Source of the DNA: Ruminococcus sp. UBA6407
GTDB lineage: Bacteria; Bacillota; Clostridia; Oscillospirales; Ruminococcaceae
Length of the DNA stretch: 7,997 nt
Reading direction: 5' to 3'
NCBI GenBank assembly: GCA_002438605.1
Contig: DJPR01000040.1
Location: 1 to 7,997 of the forward strand
Shown: positions 1 to 6,458 of the stretch, one piece after another
Layout of the letters: the number at the start of each line of letters is the position of its first letter
Position numbering within the stretch: position 1 is the stretch's first letter
Made by a program: the position numbers and the translations under genes
The notes under the pieces: model-generated
Seen by the model: only the letters and a program-made list of their open reading frames with translations
What the model was told of the DNA's origin: nothing
The model's database searches: none

Positions 1-13
1 GCCCTTGACCTGA

Positions 14-37
14 CCAAAGGGTTAGCAAACCCTTTGG
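14..37. repeat. GC-rich intergenic hairpin at the window edge
   Basis: Arms CCAAAGGGTT (14-23) and AACCCTTTGG (28-37) are perfect complements around a 4-nt AGCA loop. The hairpin lies downstream of the leftward histidine kinase gene. It has no T-run on the minus-strand exit side, so it is a poor intrinsic terminator. It looks more like a dispersed intergenic palindrome (REP-like). A second short inverted repeat (43-48 with 53-58) lies next to it. Confidence 0.45.
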
Positions 38-95
38 AAACCCATTATCAGTATAATGAATGTTACTCAGCTTTCCCTTGATTTAAGTAACCTGA

Positions 96-1796
96 TTATA
101 AAGCATTGATTTGTCCTTTTTCGTCAAATAAGTTCAACGGCAGGTAAATTTTTATTTCAGTGCCTTTGCCAAGCTCACTTTCAAGAGTTACAGTGCCATT
201 GTGATATGAAACAATGTGCTTTACAATGGATAGTCCAAGACCTGTACCGCCCGTCTGACGTGAATGGCTTTTGTCAACACGATAGAAACGCTCAAAAATA
301 CGATCCTTGTCCTTTTCAGGAATGCCTATACCATTGTCCTTTACCAATATGACTGCTTTGTTATCTGATTTGGAGATGTTTATTTTAACATATCCGCCTG
401 CTTTGTTATATTTAATGGAGTTATCAATCAGATTTGTGAAAAGCTCTCTGATATAGCTTTCATTACAGTTGCAGCAAAGAGTATCATCACCGCTGAAAAT
501 TATTGAAACTTCAGCTTTTTCAGCCTTCTGGGCGAGAAGTTCTGCTGTTTCCCTTGCTGAAGCCATGAGGTTGATATTGCTTGTAACTATTTCATTTGTT
601 TCCTCAAGCTCGGATAATCTTATAATATCATTTATCAGAAACAGAAGCCGTTGACTTTCTCTTTCTATTCGTGAACCGTATTTTTTTATGTCCTCAGGCT
701 CGGTAATCATGCCGCTGCCGAAAAGCTCACCAAATCCCTTAATAGTTGTAAGAGGAGTTTTAAGCTCGTGAGATACATTTGCGGAAAATTCTCTCCTCAG
801 CTCCTCTGCATTCTTTTTTCCTGTTATATCCGCTAAAATCATAATTATGCATACTGATGATGCTATTTCTACTTTATTAATGTATGCACATACATTTTTA
901 TTTCCTATTTCAGCTAAAGCCTGAACTCTGTCATCATCTTTCAAGGATACGGCGTCAAGCAGATTTGGGTCATGTATAAGCTCTGAAATGTGAAGCTTGT
1001 CCGCATTCTCAATATCGACAGACATCATTGCGGCGGCACTTTTATTTATGCTCATTATATTGCCGTCCGAATCAAGAATAACAAGTCCCTCAACCATATT
1101 TTCAAAAATAAGAGCAATTTTTTCGCTTTCTATTTTAAGTCTGCCCATATATTTATCAAGTTTGCGGTTAAGTCCTGAAATTGTATCGGCAATCGGTACA
1201 AGCTCCTCGTATTTAGCTGAAACCTTGCCGTCCTTATCGGAAAAGCTGATGTTATTAAGAGGTTCAACCAGCTTTTTTGAAAACCATGCCGACAATAAAT
1301 ATGATACAAAGCTGATTACTGCAAGCATTACAATAAGGTGGGAGCAGGTTTTTGCAAAGTCGGTAAACATTGTATTTATCTCTCTGCTGAAACGGTAAAC
1401 TCCGTTTTCTGTTTTAACTGCATAATAATATGTAAATTTACCTATCGTTTCAGAGTTTCGGGAGGTTTCACCGCTGCCGTTTTTAAGAGCCTCTTTAAAT
1501 TCCTTTCGCTGTGAATGGTTTTGGAGCTTATTTGCTTTTGTTTCACTGTCATAAAAAACAGAACCGTCAAAGTCAATGCAGGTAAGTCTTACATTATAAT
1601 TCAGACTTTTTTTAAGCTGCTGAAAAATCTCATCGGGTGATTTATCCGAGTCAGACAAAATATCTGCGGCACATTGCAGCTCCTGTTCAGCCATTTTGCA
1701 GTATCTTTGATAATTGAACCATGTTTCGAGTCCGCCAAAAATAATAAGAGAAATAAGGACAATGCTCAGAATAAATTTTAAAATATGTTTTCTCAT
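96..1796 (-). CDS. PhoR-type membrane sensor histidine kinase
   Basis: This 566-residue sensor kinase should autophosphorylate and pass phosphate to the response regulator encoded just upstream. A first membrane helix lies at about 5-23, an extracytoplasmic sensor segment at about 25-152 and a second helix at about 153-173. A HAMP-like linker follows (about 171-215), then a PAS-like domain (about 228-322) containing LVILDSDGNI. The HisKA motif VSHELKTP puts the phospho-accepting histidine at 343. The ATPase domain shows the N box (NLIDNSIKY, 455-463), G1 (DNGIGIP, 487-493), F box (FERFYRVD) and G2 (GGTGLGLSI, 516-524), so all catalytic boxes are intact. The ATG follows an AGGAA ribosome binding site by 6 nt, and that site overlaps the regulator's stop codon. 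The PAS-HisKA-HATPase order matches the PhoR/WalK group. No phosphate-uptake genes are nearby, so the signal is unknown. Confidence 0.93.
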   Translation of the reverse strand: MRKHILKFILSIVLISLIIFGGLETWFNYQRYCKMAEQELQCAADILSDSDKSPDEIFQQLKKSLNYNVRLTCIDFDGSVFYDSETKANKLQNHSQRKEFKEALKNGSGETSRNSETIGKFTYYYAVKTENGVYRFSREINTMFTDFAKTCSHLIVMLAVISFVSYLLSAWFSKKLVEPLNNISFSDKDGKVSAKYEELVPIADTISGLNRKLDKYMGRLKIESEKIALIFENMVEGLVILDSDGNIMSINKSAAAMMSVDIENADKLHISELIHDPNLLDAVSLKDDDRVQALAEIGNKNVCAYINKVEIASSVCIIMILADITGKKNAEELRREFSANVSHELKTPLTTIKGFGELFGSGMITEPEDIKKYGSRIERESQRLLFLINDIIRLSELEETNEIVTSNINLMASARETAELLAQKAEKAEVSIIFSGDDTLCCNCNESYIRELFTNLIDNSIKYNKAGGYVKINISKSDNKAVILVKDNGIGIPEKDKDRIFERFYRVDKSHSRQTGGTGLGLSIVKHIVSYHNGTVTLESELGKGTEIKIYLPLNLFDEKGQINAL

Positions 1797-1805
1797 GGCA
1801 GATTC

Positions 1806-2486
1806 CTATATTATCTTATAGCCGAAGCCTCTTACTGTTGTCACAATGTCCATACAGCCGACAGCCTCAAGCTTCTGGCGGAGTGTTTTGATGTGAGCGT
1901 CAACGGTACGGCTTTCTCCCTCATAGTCAAAGCCCCACACGTTAAGCATGAGCTTTTCTCTTGAAACTGCTGTTCCTCTGTGTCTGCCGAGATAGGAAAG
2001 CACTTCAAACTCCTTATAGGTGAGAACAGCCTCTTTGCCGTCATAAAATACATTTCGTTTCTGAAGGTCAATAACAAGCTTGTCTATTGTTATAAGCTGT
2101 GAGGTAGAAACGGCTGTGCCTGTTCTCCTCAGGACTGCCTTGATTCTTGAAAGCAGTTCCATAATGCCGAACGGTTTTGTAATATAGTCATCAGCACCAA
2201 GTTCAAGTCCTTTTACCTTGTCGAGCTCTCCCGATTTTGCGGTAAGCATTATTACCGGGATTTCACAAAGTGCAGGATTCCTTTTCAGGTCGCTTAATAT
2301 CTGAAAGCCGTCCTGCCCCGGCAGCATGACGTCAAGAAGAATTAGTGAGGGGATTTCAGTTTTCAGACTGTTTAAAAGGTTTCGGCTGTTTTCAAATCCT
2401 CTTACTTCGTATCCTCCCGACTTTAAGGCACATGAAATAAGTTCCTGAATACCTGTATCGTCTTCCACACAATATATCAGTGACAT
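1806..2486 (-). CDS. OmpR/PhoB-family response regulator
   Basis: This 226-residue DNA-binding response regulator is the likely partner of the adjacent kinase. The receiver domain (about 1-120) has the acidic pocket E8/D9/D10, the phospho-acceptor D52 in LILLDVMLPG, T82 in MLTAKSG and K104 in ITKPF. The C-terminal winged-helix domain (about 131-226) carries the family signature LTYKEFEVL, then SRTVDAHIKTLRQKL, and ends with TTVRGFGYKI. Length and all key residues are normal. The ATG has a GGAG ribosome binding site about 8 nt upstream. The TAG stop is 9 bp before the kinase start, so the two are one operon. The pair resembles PhoB/PhoP or WalR types, and nothing in the window identifies the regulon. 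The divergent LRR gene is an obvious but unproven target. Confidence 0.94.
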   Translation of the reverse strand: MSLIYCVEDDTGIQELISCALKSGGYEVRGFENSRNLLNSLKTEIPSLILLDVMLPGQDGFQILSDLKRNPALCEIPVIMLTAKSGELDKVKGLELGADDYITKPFGIMELLSRIKAVLRRTGTAVSTSQLITIDKLVIDLQKRNVFYDGKEAVLTYKEFEVLSYLGRHRGTAVSREKLMLNVWGFDYEGESRTVDAHIKTLRQKLEAVGCMDIVTTVRGFGYKII

Positions 2487-2530
2487 AAATTTTCTCCATT
2501 CTGTTTTCAGAAATTCTTTTTATCTATTTT

Positions 2531-2559
2531 ATTATACAGTTTTTTTTTTGAAATTTCAA
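2531..2559 (-). promoter_or_regulatory. Sigma-A-type promoter of the two-component operon
   Basis: Read on the minus strand, TTGAAA (2554-2559) and a perfect TATAAT (2531-2536) are separated by exactly 17 bp. The predicted start point is about 35-40 nt upstream of the regulator ATG. The spacer holds a long A/T homopolymer run. This is the best-matching promoter in the window. Confidence 0.7.
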
Positions 2560-2664
2560 GAAATGCGAAAAGGATATTGCCGAAATCATGCTTGTCTGTT
2601 AAAATTTTCAAATGCATAGAAAAAATAATTTTAAATTTGTGCAATTGGTAAGAAATGTACTATA

Positions 2665-2694
2665 TTTCTAAAAAAATCTTGATTTTTTTAGAAA
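2665..2694. promoter_or_regulatory. Perfect palindrome over the LRR-gene promoter (operator candidate)
   Basis: Arms 2665-2678 (TTTCTAAAAAAATC) and 2681-2694 (GATTTTTTTAGAAA) are exact 14-bp complements around a 2-bp centre. The centre and right arm cover the putative -35 hexamer of the LRR gene. A 2-nt gap is too short for an efficient terminator loop and no coding sequence enters it, so a binding site for a dimeric regulator fits better. The A/T runs make chance self-complementarity more likely than in mixed sequence. Confidence 0.4.
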
Positions 2695-2707
2695 AATAAA
2701 GTAAAAT
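2679..2707 (+). promoter_or_regulatory. Putative promoter of the LRR protein operon
   Basis: TTGATT (2679-2684) and TAAAAT (2702-2707) lie 17 bp apart on the plus strand, about 55 nt before the LRR gene ATG. Both hexamers are moderate matches to the sigma-A consensus. The -35 lies inside the palindrome at 2665-2694, so a protein bound there would be placed to block or modulate initiation. Confidence 0.45.
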
Positions 2708-2762
2708 GGAAACATAAACAATACAGATGTTTAAGTAGCTAAAATATAAGGAGGGTAAAAAA

Positions 2763-4550
2763 ATGAAAGTAAAAAGAGTTTTATCAGGAGTTATGGCTTT
2801 ATGTATATCATATAGTTCAATACTTTCTGTACAACAGCATAATGTTATTACTGTTAATGCTGCTGATTCGGTTTTGGAAAACAACAATTCCGTTAGTCAT
2901 ATTGAGGATTATACCGTCATACCCAAAAATTCAGGCTCTGAAACAAGTAAAAAAATTTTTGCAGGTGATGACAGCTTGTACGTTGCAAGTCTTGGTGAAA
3001 TCCCGAATGCAACAACTACAACCGTTCCGGCAGTGACCACAACAACTTCTTCAACACAAGCAACAACTGTTTCTTCGACTAATGTAACAACTACAAAGCC
3101 TGTTGCGACAACTAAAACAGTTGAAAGTGCATTTAGTTATACTGTTAATGATGATTGTGTCACAATAACAGGATATTCAGGTTCTGAAACAGATGTGGAA
3201 ATCCCTGCAAGCATTGATGGACTGCCTGTTACAAGCATTGGTGAAGATGCATTTTATAACTGTGCAGGATTAACATCAATAACAATACCAAATAGTGTTA
3301 AGAGCATTGGAGATTATGCATTTTGCAACTGCCCGAAATTAACATCAATAACAATCCCAGAGGGTGTTACCAGCATTGGTGACTCTGTATTTTATTACTG
3401 TACAGGATTAACATCAATAACAATCCCGGAAAGTGTTACAAGTATTGGGAGAGGTGCATTTCATTACTGTACAGAATTAGCATCAATAACAATTCCAGAA
3501 AGTGTTACAACTATTGAAGATAAGGCATTTTATTACTGTACAGGATTAACATCAATAGAAATTCCGGAAAGTGTTGCAAACATTGGTAATTCTGCATTTA
3601 GTAACTGTACAAGATTAACATCAATAACAATCCCGGAAAGTGTTACAAGCATTGGTGCAGGTGCATTTAGTGACTGTTGGACATTAGCATCAATAACAAT
3701 CCCGGAAAGTGTTACAAGCATTGGTGAAGAGGCATTTGGCGGCTGTACAGAATTAACATCAATAACAATCCCGGAAAGTGTTACAACTATTGGATATAGG
3801 ACATTTAGTTACTGTAAGGGATTAACATCAATAACAATCCCAGAAAGTGTTACAAGCATTGGAGAATATGCATTTAGCAGCTGTAATGGATTAACATCGA
3901 TAGAAATCCCGGAAAGTGTTACAAGTATTGGTAATTCTGCATTTCATTACTGTACAGGGTTAACATCAATAACAATACCGGAAGGTGTTACAAGCATTGG
4001 TGAAGCTGCATTTTATTACTGTACAGAATTAGCATCAATAACAATAGAAAATCCTGAATGTGAAATTTACGATTCAGCTATTACAATACCGAACAGTACT
4101 GTAATTTATGGTTATGATGATTCAACAGCACAGGATTATGCCTTAGCACATGGGAATGAGTTTGTAAGTTTGGGAAAATATACGAAAGAATCAGATAATG
4201 GATATACATCTAAAATGCTTGAAAGCGGAGTAACAATGCTTGTGAACGAAAATCAGACAGATGTATATTTGATTTATGCTATTGATTCACTTGATTACAG
4301 CAGTGTAGGATTTGCTATTGAATGCAAAGGTAAAAATGCATATAAATATATGACCAAGGCTTACCAGTCGATAGACATAGACGGTGTTACATACAAAGCG
4401 GAGAATTTTGGAGGCAGCTATATTGTTGCTCTGCACATTGCAAATGTCGGAAAAGATGGTCTTGATGACTTTAATGCAAGACAAAAGACAAAACCTAACA
4501 ATATTAAGCTTGATATAGACAAGCCAAAGAATACAAAGGAGGATCAGTAA
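2763..4550 (+). CDS. Secreted BspA-type leucine-rich-repeat protein
   Basis: This 595-residue protein begins with an export signal: basic residues 2-5, a hydrophobic stretch at about 6-23 and a likely cleavage site after VNA or NAA at 33/34. A Thr/Ser-rich linker (about 84-119) precedes twelve tandem LRR_5/BspA repeats of 23 residues from about 157 to 433, of the form TSIGxxAFxxCxxLTSITIPESV. A capping segment like those of BspA proteins follows (TVIYGYDDSTAQDYA). The last ~125 residues form a separate domain I do not recognise, with VGFAIECKGK and AENFGGSYIVALHI. No sortase motif, dockerin or C-terminal membrane helix is visible, so the protein is probably released or held non-covalently. 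BspA-type repeats in other bacteria bind host or matrix proteins, and the ligand here is unknown. The start is fixed by AAGGAGGG at 2748-2755, 7 nt before the ATG. Confidence 0.9.
   Translation: MKVKRVLSGVMALCISYSSILSVQQHNVITVNAADSVLENNNSVSHIEDYTVIPKNSGSETSKKIFAGDDSLYVASLGEIPNATTTTVPAVTTTTSSTQATTVSSTNVTTTKPVATTKTVESAFSYTVNDDCVTITGYSGSETDVEIPASIDGLPVTSIGEDAFYNCAGLTSITIPNSVKSIGDYAFCNCPKLTSITIPEGVTSIGDSVFYYCTGLTSITIPESVTSIGRGAFHYCTELASITIPESVTTIEDKAFYYCTGLTSIEIPESVANIGNSAFSNCTRLTSITIPESVTSIGAGAFSDCWTLASITIPESVTSIGEEAFGGCTELTSITIPESVTTIGYRTFSYCKGLTSITIPESVTSIGEYAFSSCNGLTSIEIPESVTSIGNSAFHYCTGLTSITIPEGVTSIGEAAFYYCTELASITIENPECEIYDSAITIPNSTVIYGYDDSTAQDYALAHGNEFVSLGKYTKESDNGYTSKMLESGVTMLVNENQTDVYLIYAIDSLDYSSVGFAIECKGKNAYKYMTKAYQSIDIDGVTYKAENFGGSYIVALHIANVGKDGLDDFNARQKTKPNNIKLDIDKPKNTKEDQ
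3231..4058 (+). repeat. Twelve tandem 69-bp repeats inside the LRR gene
   Basis: Units start at 3231 and recur every 69 bp with no phase change through the twelfth at 3990, whose end is degenerate. Several units share long identical DNA stretches across the part encoding LTSITIPESVTSIG, while the codons for the four to six residues around xxAFxxC vary. This DNA-level similarity suggests recent duplication or gene conversion, so the unit number may differ between strains. Confidence 0.92.
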
Positions 4551-4551
4551 A

Positions 4552-4698
4552 ATGAAAGCTAAATATGAAGTTCCGATTACTGAAATAATTAAATTTGAAA
4601 CAGAAGATATTATTACAACAAGCAATGATTTAATTGACGGCGGTAAAAATGGTACTGCTGAAACAGTTGAGTTTAATAATCTTTTTCCTAATGCATAA
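4552..4698 (+). CDS. 48-residue peptide co-encoded with the LRR protein
   Basis: This small frame encodes MKAKYEVPITEIIKF, then ETEDIITTSNDLIDGG, and ends VEFNNLFPNA. An AAAGGAGG ribosome binding site (4535-4542) lies in the last codons of the LRR gene, 9 nt before the ATG. The ATG itself starts one base after the LRR stop codon, and the terminator begins in this gene's stop codon. That packing strongly supports translation as the second gene of the operon. The peptide has no signal sequence, membrane helix or cysteine. A charged N-terminal half ending at a TTS motif is followed by a Gly/Asn-rich tail. This resembles the leader-tail layout of some Clostridia short peptides, but I cannot assign a family or function. 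No modifying enzyme or exporter gene is nearby. Confidence 0.75.
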   Translation: MKAKYEVPITEIIKFETEDIITTSNDLIDGGKNGTAETVEFNNLFPNA

Positions 4699-4738
4699 AA
4701 TAAAACAGGCGGTCTGCAATGACCGCCTGTTTTATTTT
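4697..4738. terminator. Bidirectional intrinsic terminator between the LRR operon and dpaB
   Basis: Arms 4697-4714 and 4721-4738 are perfect 18-bp complements around the loop TGCAAT, with the GC core CAGGCGGTC. T-rich sequence follows on both strands (TTTTATTTTTC on plus, TTTTATTTTATG on minus). It lies between convergent genes and should serve both the peptide gene and dpaB. Confidence 0.92.
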
Positions 4739-4762
4739 TCTTCCGTACAGAATTTGTGCTTT

Positions 4763-5356
4763 TCAGGAAATCTCATGATTAATAATAGGTCTTAGCTGTA
4801 TTCCGTCAAGTGCAGCCTCTGCCGCTTTGGGCAGCATAGAGAAGTCTGCAACAAGAGATGCAGGTTTTTCCATTACATTATCCTGCTGCATCGGCACAAA
4901 ATAATAATTCTTGCTGTTGAAAAGCATACCGAGTCCTTTTGCCGAACCCATTAACGAATCATTTGACGCAATAGCAAGCAAAACAGGCTTTCCTTTTCTT
5001 AAATGTGACTTTACAGCCATTGTAACTGTTGTATCAGTAATGCTCATGGCGAGCTTATTTGCTGTATTTGATGTACATGGAGCTACAATTAAGAGGTCGG
5101 TTAAATCTTTAGGGCCAATTGGTTCAGCTTTGTCAATCGTAAGTATAGCCGGTCTTCCGCATATATTTTCAATTGTCTGAATATTGTTTTCAGAAGTTCC
5201 GAACCTTGTTGATATTGAGGACGCATTTTCAGACATTATCGGAATAAGCTCTGCACCCATATCCCTGAGTATCATAGCCTGCTTGAATGACTTTTCAAAC
5301 GTACAGAATGAACCTGTGAGAGCATACCCTATCTTAATTCCTTTAAGCTTTGACAT
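4763..5356 (-). CDS. dpaB: Dipicolinate synthase subunit B (flavoprotein-like)
   Basis: This is subunit B of the sporulation dipicolinate synthase (SpoVFB), which acts with DpaA in the mother cell to make pyridine-2,6-dicarboxylate from dihydrodipicolinate. It has the flavoprotein-type Rossmann fold: GIKIGYALTGSFCTF near the N-terminus, LLIVAPCTSNTANKLA (about 88-103), then PVLLAIASND. Length is close to the Bacillus subtilis protein (about 200 residues). An upstream in-frame GTG at 5365 would add three residues, but the AAAGGAG ribosome binding site (5365-5371) overlaps that GTG and lies 8 nt before the ATG at 5356. I therefore choose the 197-residue form. The gene overlaps the end of dpaA by 14 bp, implying translational coupling. 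Expression late in sporulation is expected from the family. Confidence 0.9.
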   Translation of the reverse strand: MSKLKGIKIGYALTGSFCTFEKSFKQAMILRDMGAELIPIMSENASSISTRFGTSENNIQTIENICGRPAILTIDKAEPIGPKDLTDLLIVAPCTSNTANKLAMSITDTTVTMAVKSHLRKGKPVLLAIASNDSLMGSAKGLGMLFNSKNYYFVPMQQDNVMEKPASLVADFSMLPKAAEAALDGIQLRPIINHEIS

Positions 5357-6212
5357 CAGCTTCACTCCTTTCCTGAATTATTCCGCTTATTGTATCTGCA
5401 ATAATTTCTCCCGAAGTAATAGGAGCAATTTTTCCCGGAAGACCCAATGCCCAGACAACCTTTATACCAAGCTGAGCCGCTGTATCAAAGTCTACGCCGC
5501 CGGGTTTGGAGGCAAGGTCGATTATAAGCACATCGGGATTAAGTTTGTCAAAAACGTCCTTAGTGAAAATTAATTTTGGGACTGTATTAAAAATCAGACC
5601 ATAATCACCCTCAATATTTTTGGTACTGCATGTTTTAAGTCCTGCAAGCTTTGCCCAGCTTTCACTTTCTGAACTGTGTACGCCGACGGTAATATCAGCT
5701 CCAAGCCCTTTAAGTATATTCACAAGAGCCTTTCCGATACGTCCGTAGCCTGCTACTAATACCTTTTGACTGTTTATTGTTGCAGGCAGTTCCTCCATGG
5801 CAATCTGGACTGCACCCTCTGCTGTGGGAACAGCATTAAGTATGTTGAGTTCCTCACGCTCCATGTAATCTGCAATAGGATTGCCTTTTAAATATGAAAG
5901 GACTTTTTCGTCCAGCTTTCCGCCGAAAATGACTCCGTTAGGCTTAGAAAGCTTTTTTATGTCCGATAGGGTAAATTTCTCCTTGCTGAACGGCGTGCTT
6001 ATAATTTCACCGCTTTGCAGTGCGGGAACAGGCAGAACTATGTAATCAAAAAATGATTTCATAGTACAATCAGCTTTTTTTATATCTGAAACAGGCAGAA
6101 GTTCATCATCAAAACCCATAATATATACATCATACTGCTTAGCAAGACGGCGTCCGCAGTATATTTGCCTTAAATCGCCTCCGATAATGAGCAGCTTTCG
6201 TTTATTGCACAT
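5343..6212 (-). CDS. dpaA: Dipicolinate synthase subunit A
   Basis: This is the oxidoreductase-like subunit of dipicolinate synthase (SpoVFA). An N-terminal DpaA domain begins LLIIGGDLRQIYCGRRL (about 7-23). A central NAD(P)-binding Rossmann motif, VLVAGYGRIGKAL, lies at about 151-163. The family-typical VPTAEGAVQIAM (about 128-139) and LGLPGKIAPITSGEII (about 256-271) are present. The longest frame starts at a TTG (6260), but those extra 16 codons run into the inverted repeat of an inserted element. The ATG at 6212 has GGAGAAG just upstream, so the 289-residue form is preferred; the B. subtilis protein is about 297. It is followed immediately by dpaB. Unlike B. subtilis, where asd, dapG and dapA follow, no lysine-pathway genes are linked here. 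Confidence 0.93.
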   Translation of the reverse strand: MCNKRKLLIIGGDLRQIYCGRRLAKQYDVYIMGFDDELLPVSDIKKADCTMKSFFDYIVLPVPALQSGEIISTPFSKEKFTLSDIKKLSKPNGVIFGGKLDEKVLSYLKGNPIADYMEREELNILNAVPTAEGAVQIAMEELPATINSQKVLVAGYGRIGKALVNILKGLGADITVGVHSSESESWAKLAGLKTCSTKNIEGDYGLIFNTVPKLIFTKDVFDKLNPDVLIIDLASKPGGVDFDTAAQLGIKVVWALGLPGKIAPITSGEIIADTISGIIQERSEADVKA

Positions 6213-6245
6213 ATTAACTTCTCCAATCGCATAATTGATTTGTAA

Positions 6246-6376
6246 GGCAACACCGCACAAAGCATGTCATATTACACCTAATTTTCTCACCATACGACAG
6301 TATGATTTCAAAAGTTCTATGTAATCTGACAAAAAGTATCTGCGTTTCTGACACACAATCTTTATGCGGTATTGCC
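6246..6376. mobile_element. MITE-like 131-bp element in front of dpaA
   Basis: The ends at 6246-6267 and 6355-6376 are inverted repeats matching at 18 of 22 positions, with the shared core GGCAA-ACCGCA-AAAG. The sequence GTAA flanks both ends directly (6242-6245 and 6377-6380), as a 4-bp target duplication would. Inside, TGTCATATTACA (6265-6276) pairs with TGTAATCTGACA (6320-6331) at 11 of 12 positions, and CATAC/GTATG (6291-6295, 6300-6304) forms an apex. The element is too short to encode a transposase, so it would be non-autonomous. The alternative is a structured regulatory RNA or operator. The assignment rests on structure only; I do not recognise the family. Confidence 0.55.
6297..6322 (-). 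promoter_or_regulatory. Possible sporulation-type promoter for dpaA inside the element
   Basis: On the minus strand, CATACTGT (6297-6304) fits the CATANNNT form of sigma-K and sigma-E -10 elements. An AC at 6321-6322 lies 16 bp upstream, where sigma-K promoters carry AC. B. subtilis spoVF is sigma-K dependent, so such a site is expected, but this pattern is degenerate and the leader to the ATG would be about 80 nt. The site would come from the inserted element. Confidence 0.22.
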
Positions 6377-6441
6377 GTAAATTTGTTTTGTACCTGTTAT
6401 ATATTATGAAACAGCAGTCCATAGTGTTACGGTGGAATTGG

Positions 6442-6458
6442 GTTGAAAAACTTTCAAC
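6442..6458. repeat. Perfect GTTGAAA/TTTCAAC inverted repeat
   Basis: GTTGAAA (6442-6448) and TTTCAAC (6452-6458) are exact 7-bp complements with a 3-bp centre. It stands at the left edge of the TGTGGA cluster, and its half-site recurs three more times to the right. It may be a degenerate DnaA-box pair (TTTTCAACA-type) or a separate protein's operator. Confidence 0.5.

Noticed and set aside
14..37. Intrinsic terminator for the histidine kinase operon
   Set aside because: The stem is good but lacks a T-run in the direction of transcription.
997..1398. 133-residue plus-strand open frame
   Set aside because: It is antisense to the conserved PAS and linker region of the histidine kinase; a shadow frame.
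2487..2762. Pho-box binding sites for the response regulator
   Set aside because: No pair of 11-bp-spaced TT(A/T/C)ACA-like direct repeats was visible, so phosphate control is not claimed.
3231..4058. Regular 69-bp repeats considered as CRISPR or other non-coding array
   Set aside because: The period is an exact multiple of three, translates to BspA-type LRR units and lies inside one continuous reading frame with signal peptide and ribosome binding site.
4287..4625. 112-residue minus-strand open frame, hydrophobic
   Set aside because: It is antisense to the end of the LRR gene and to the 48-residue peptide gene; hydrophobicity results from the reversed AT-rich codons.
4552..4698. RiPP gene cluster
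   Set aside because: Only the peptide shape is suggestive; no modification enzyme, peptidase or transporter is within the window, so calling it a RiPP precursor is not supported.
5184..5573. 129-residue plus-strand open frame
   Set aside because: It is antisense to the overlapping ends of dpaA and dpaB, both clearly real; no initiation signal.
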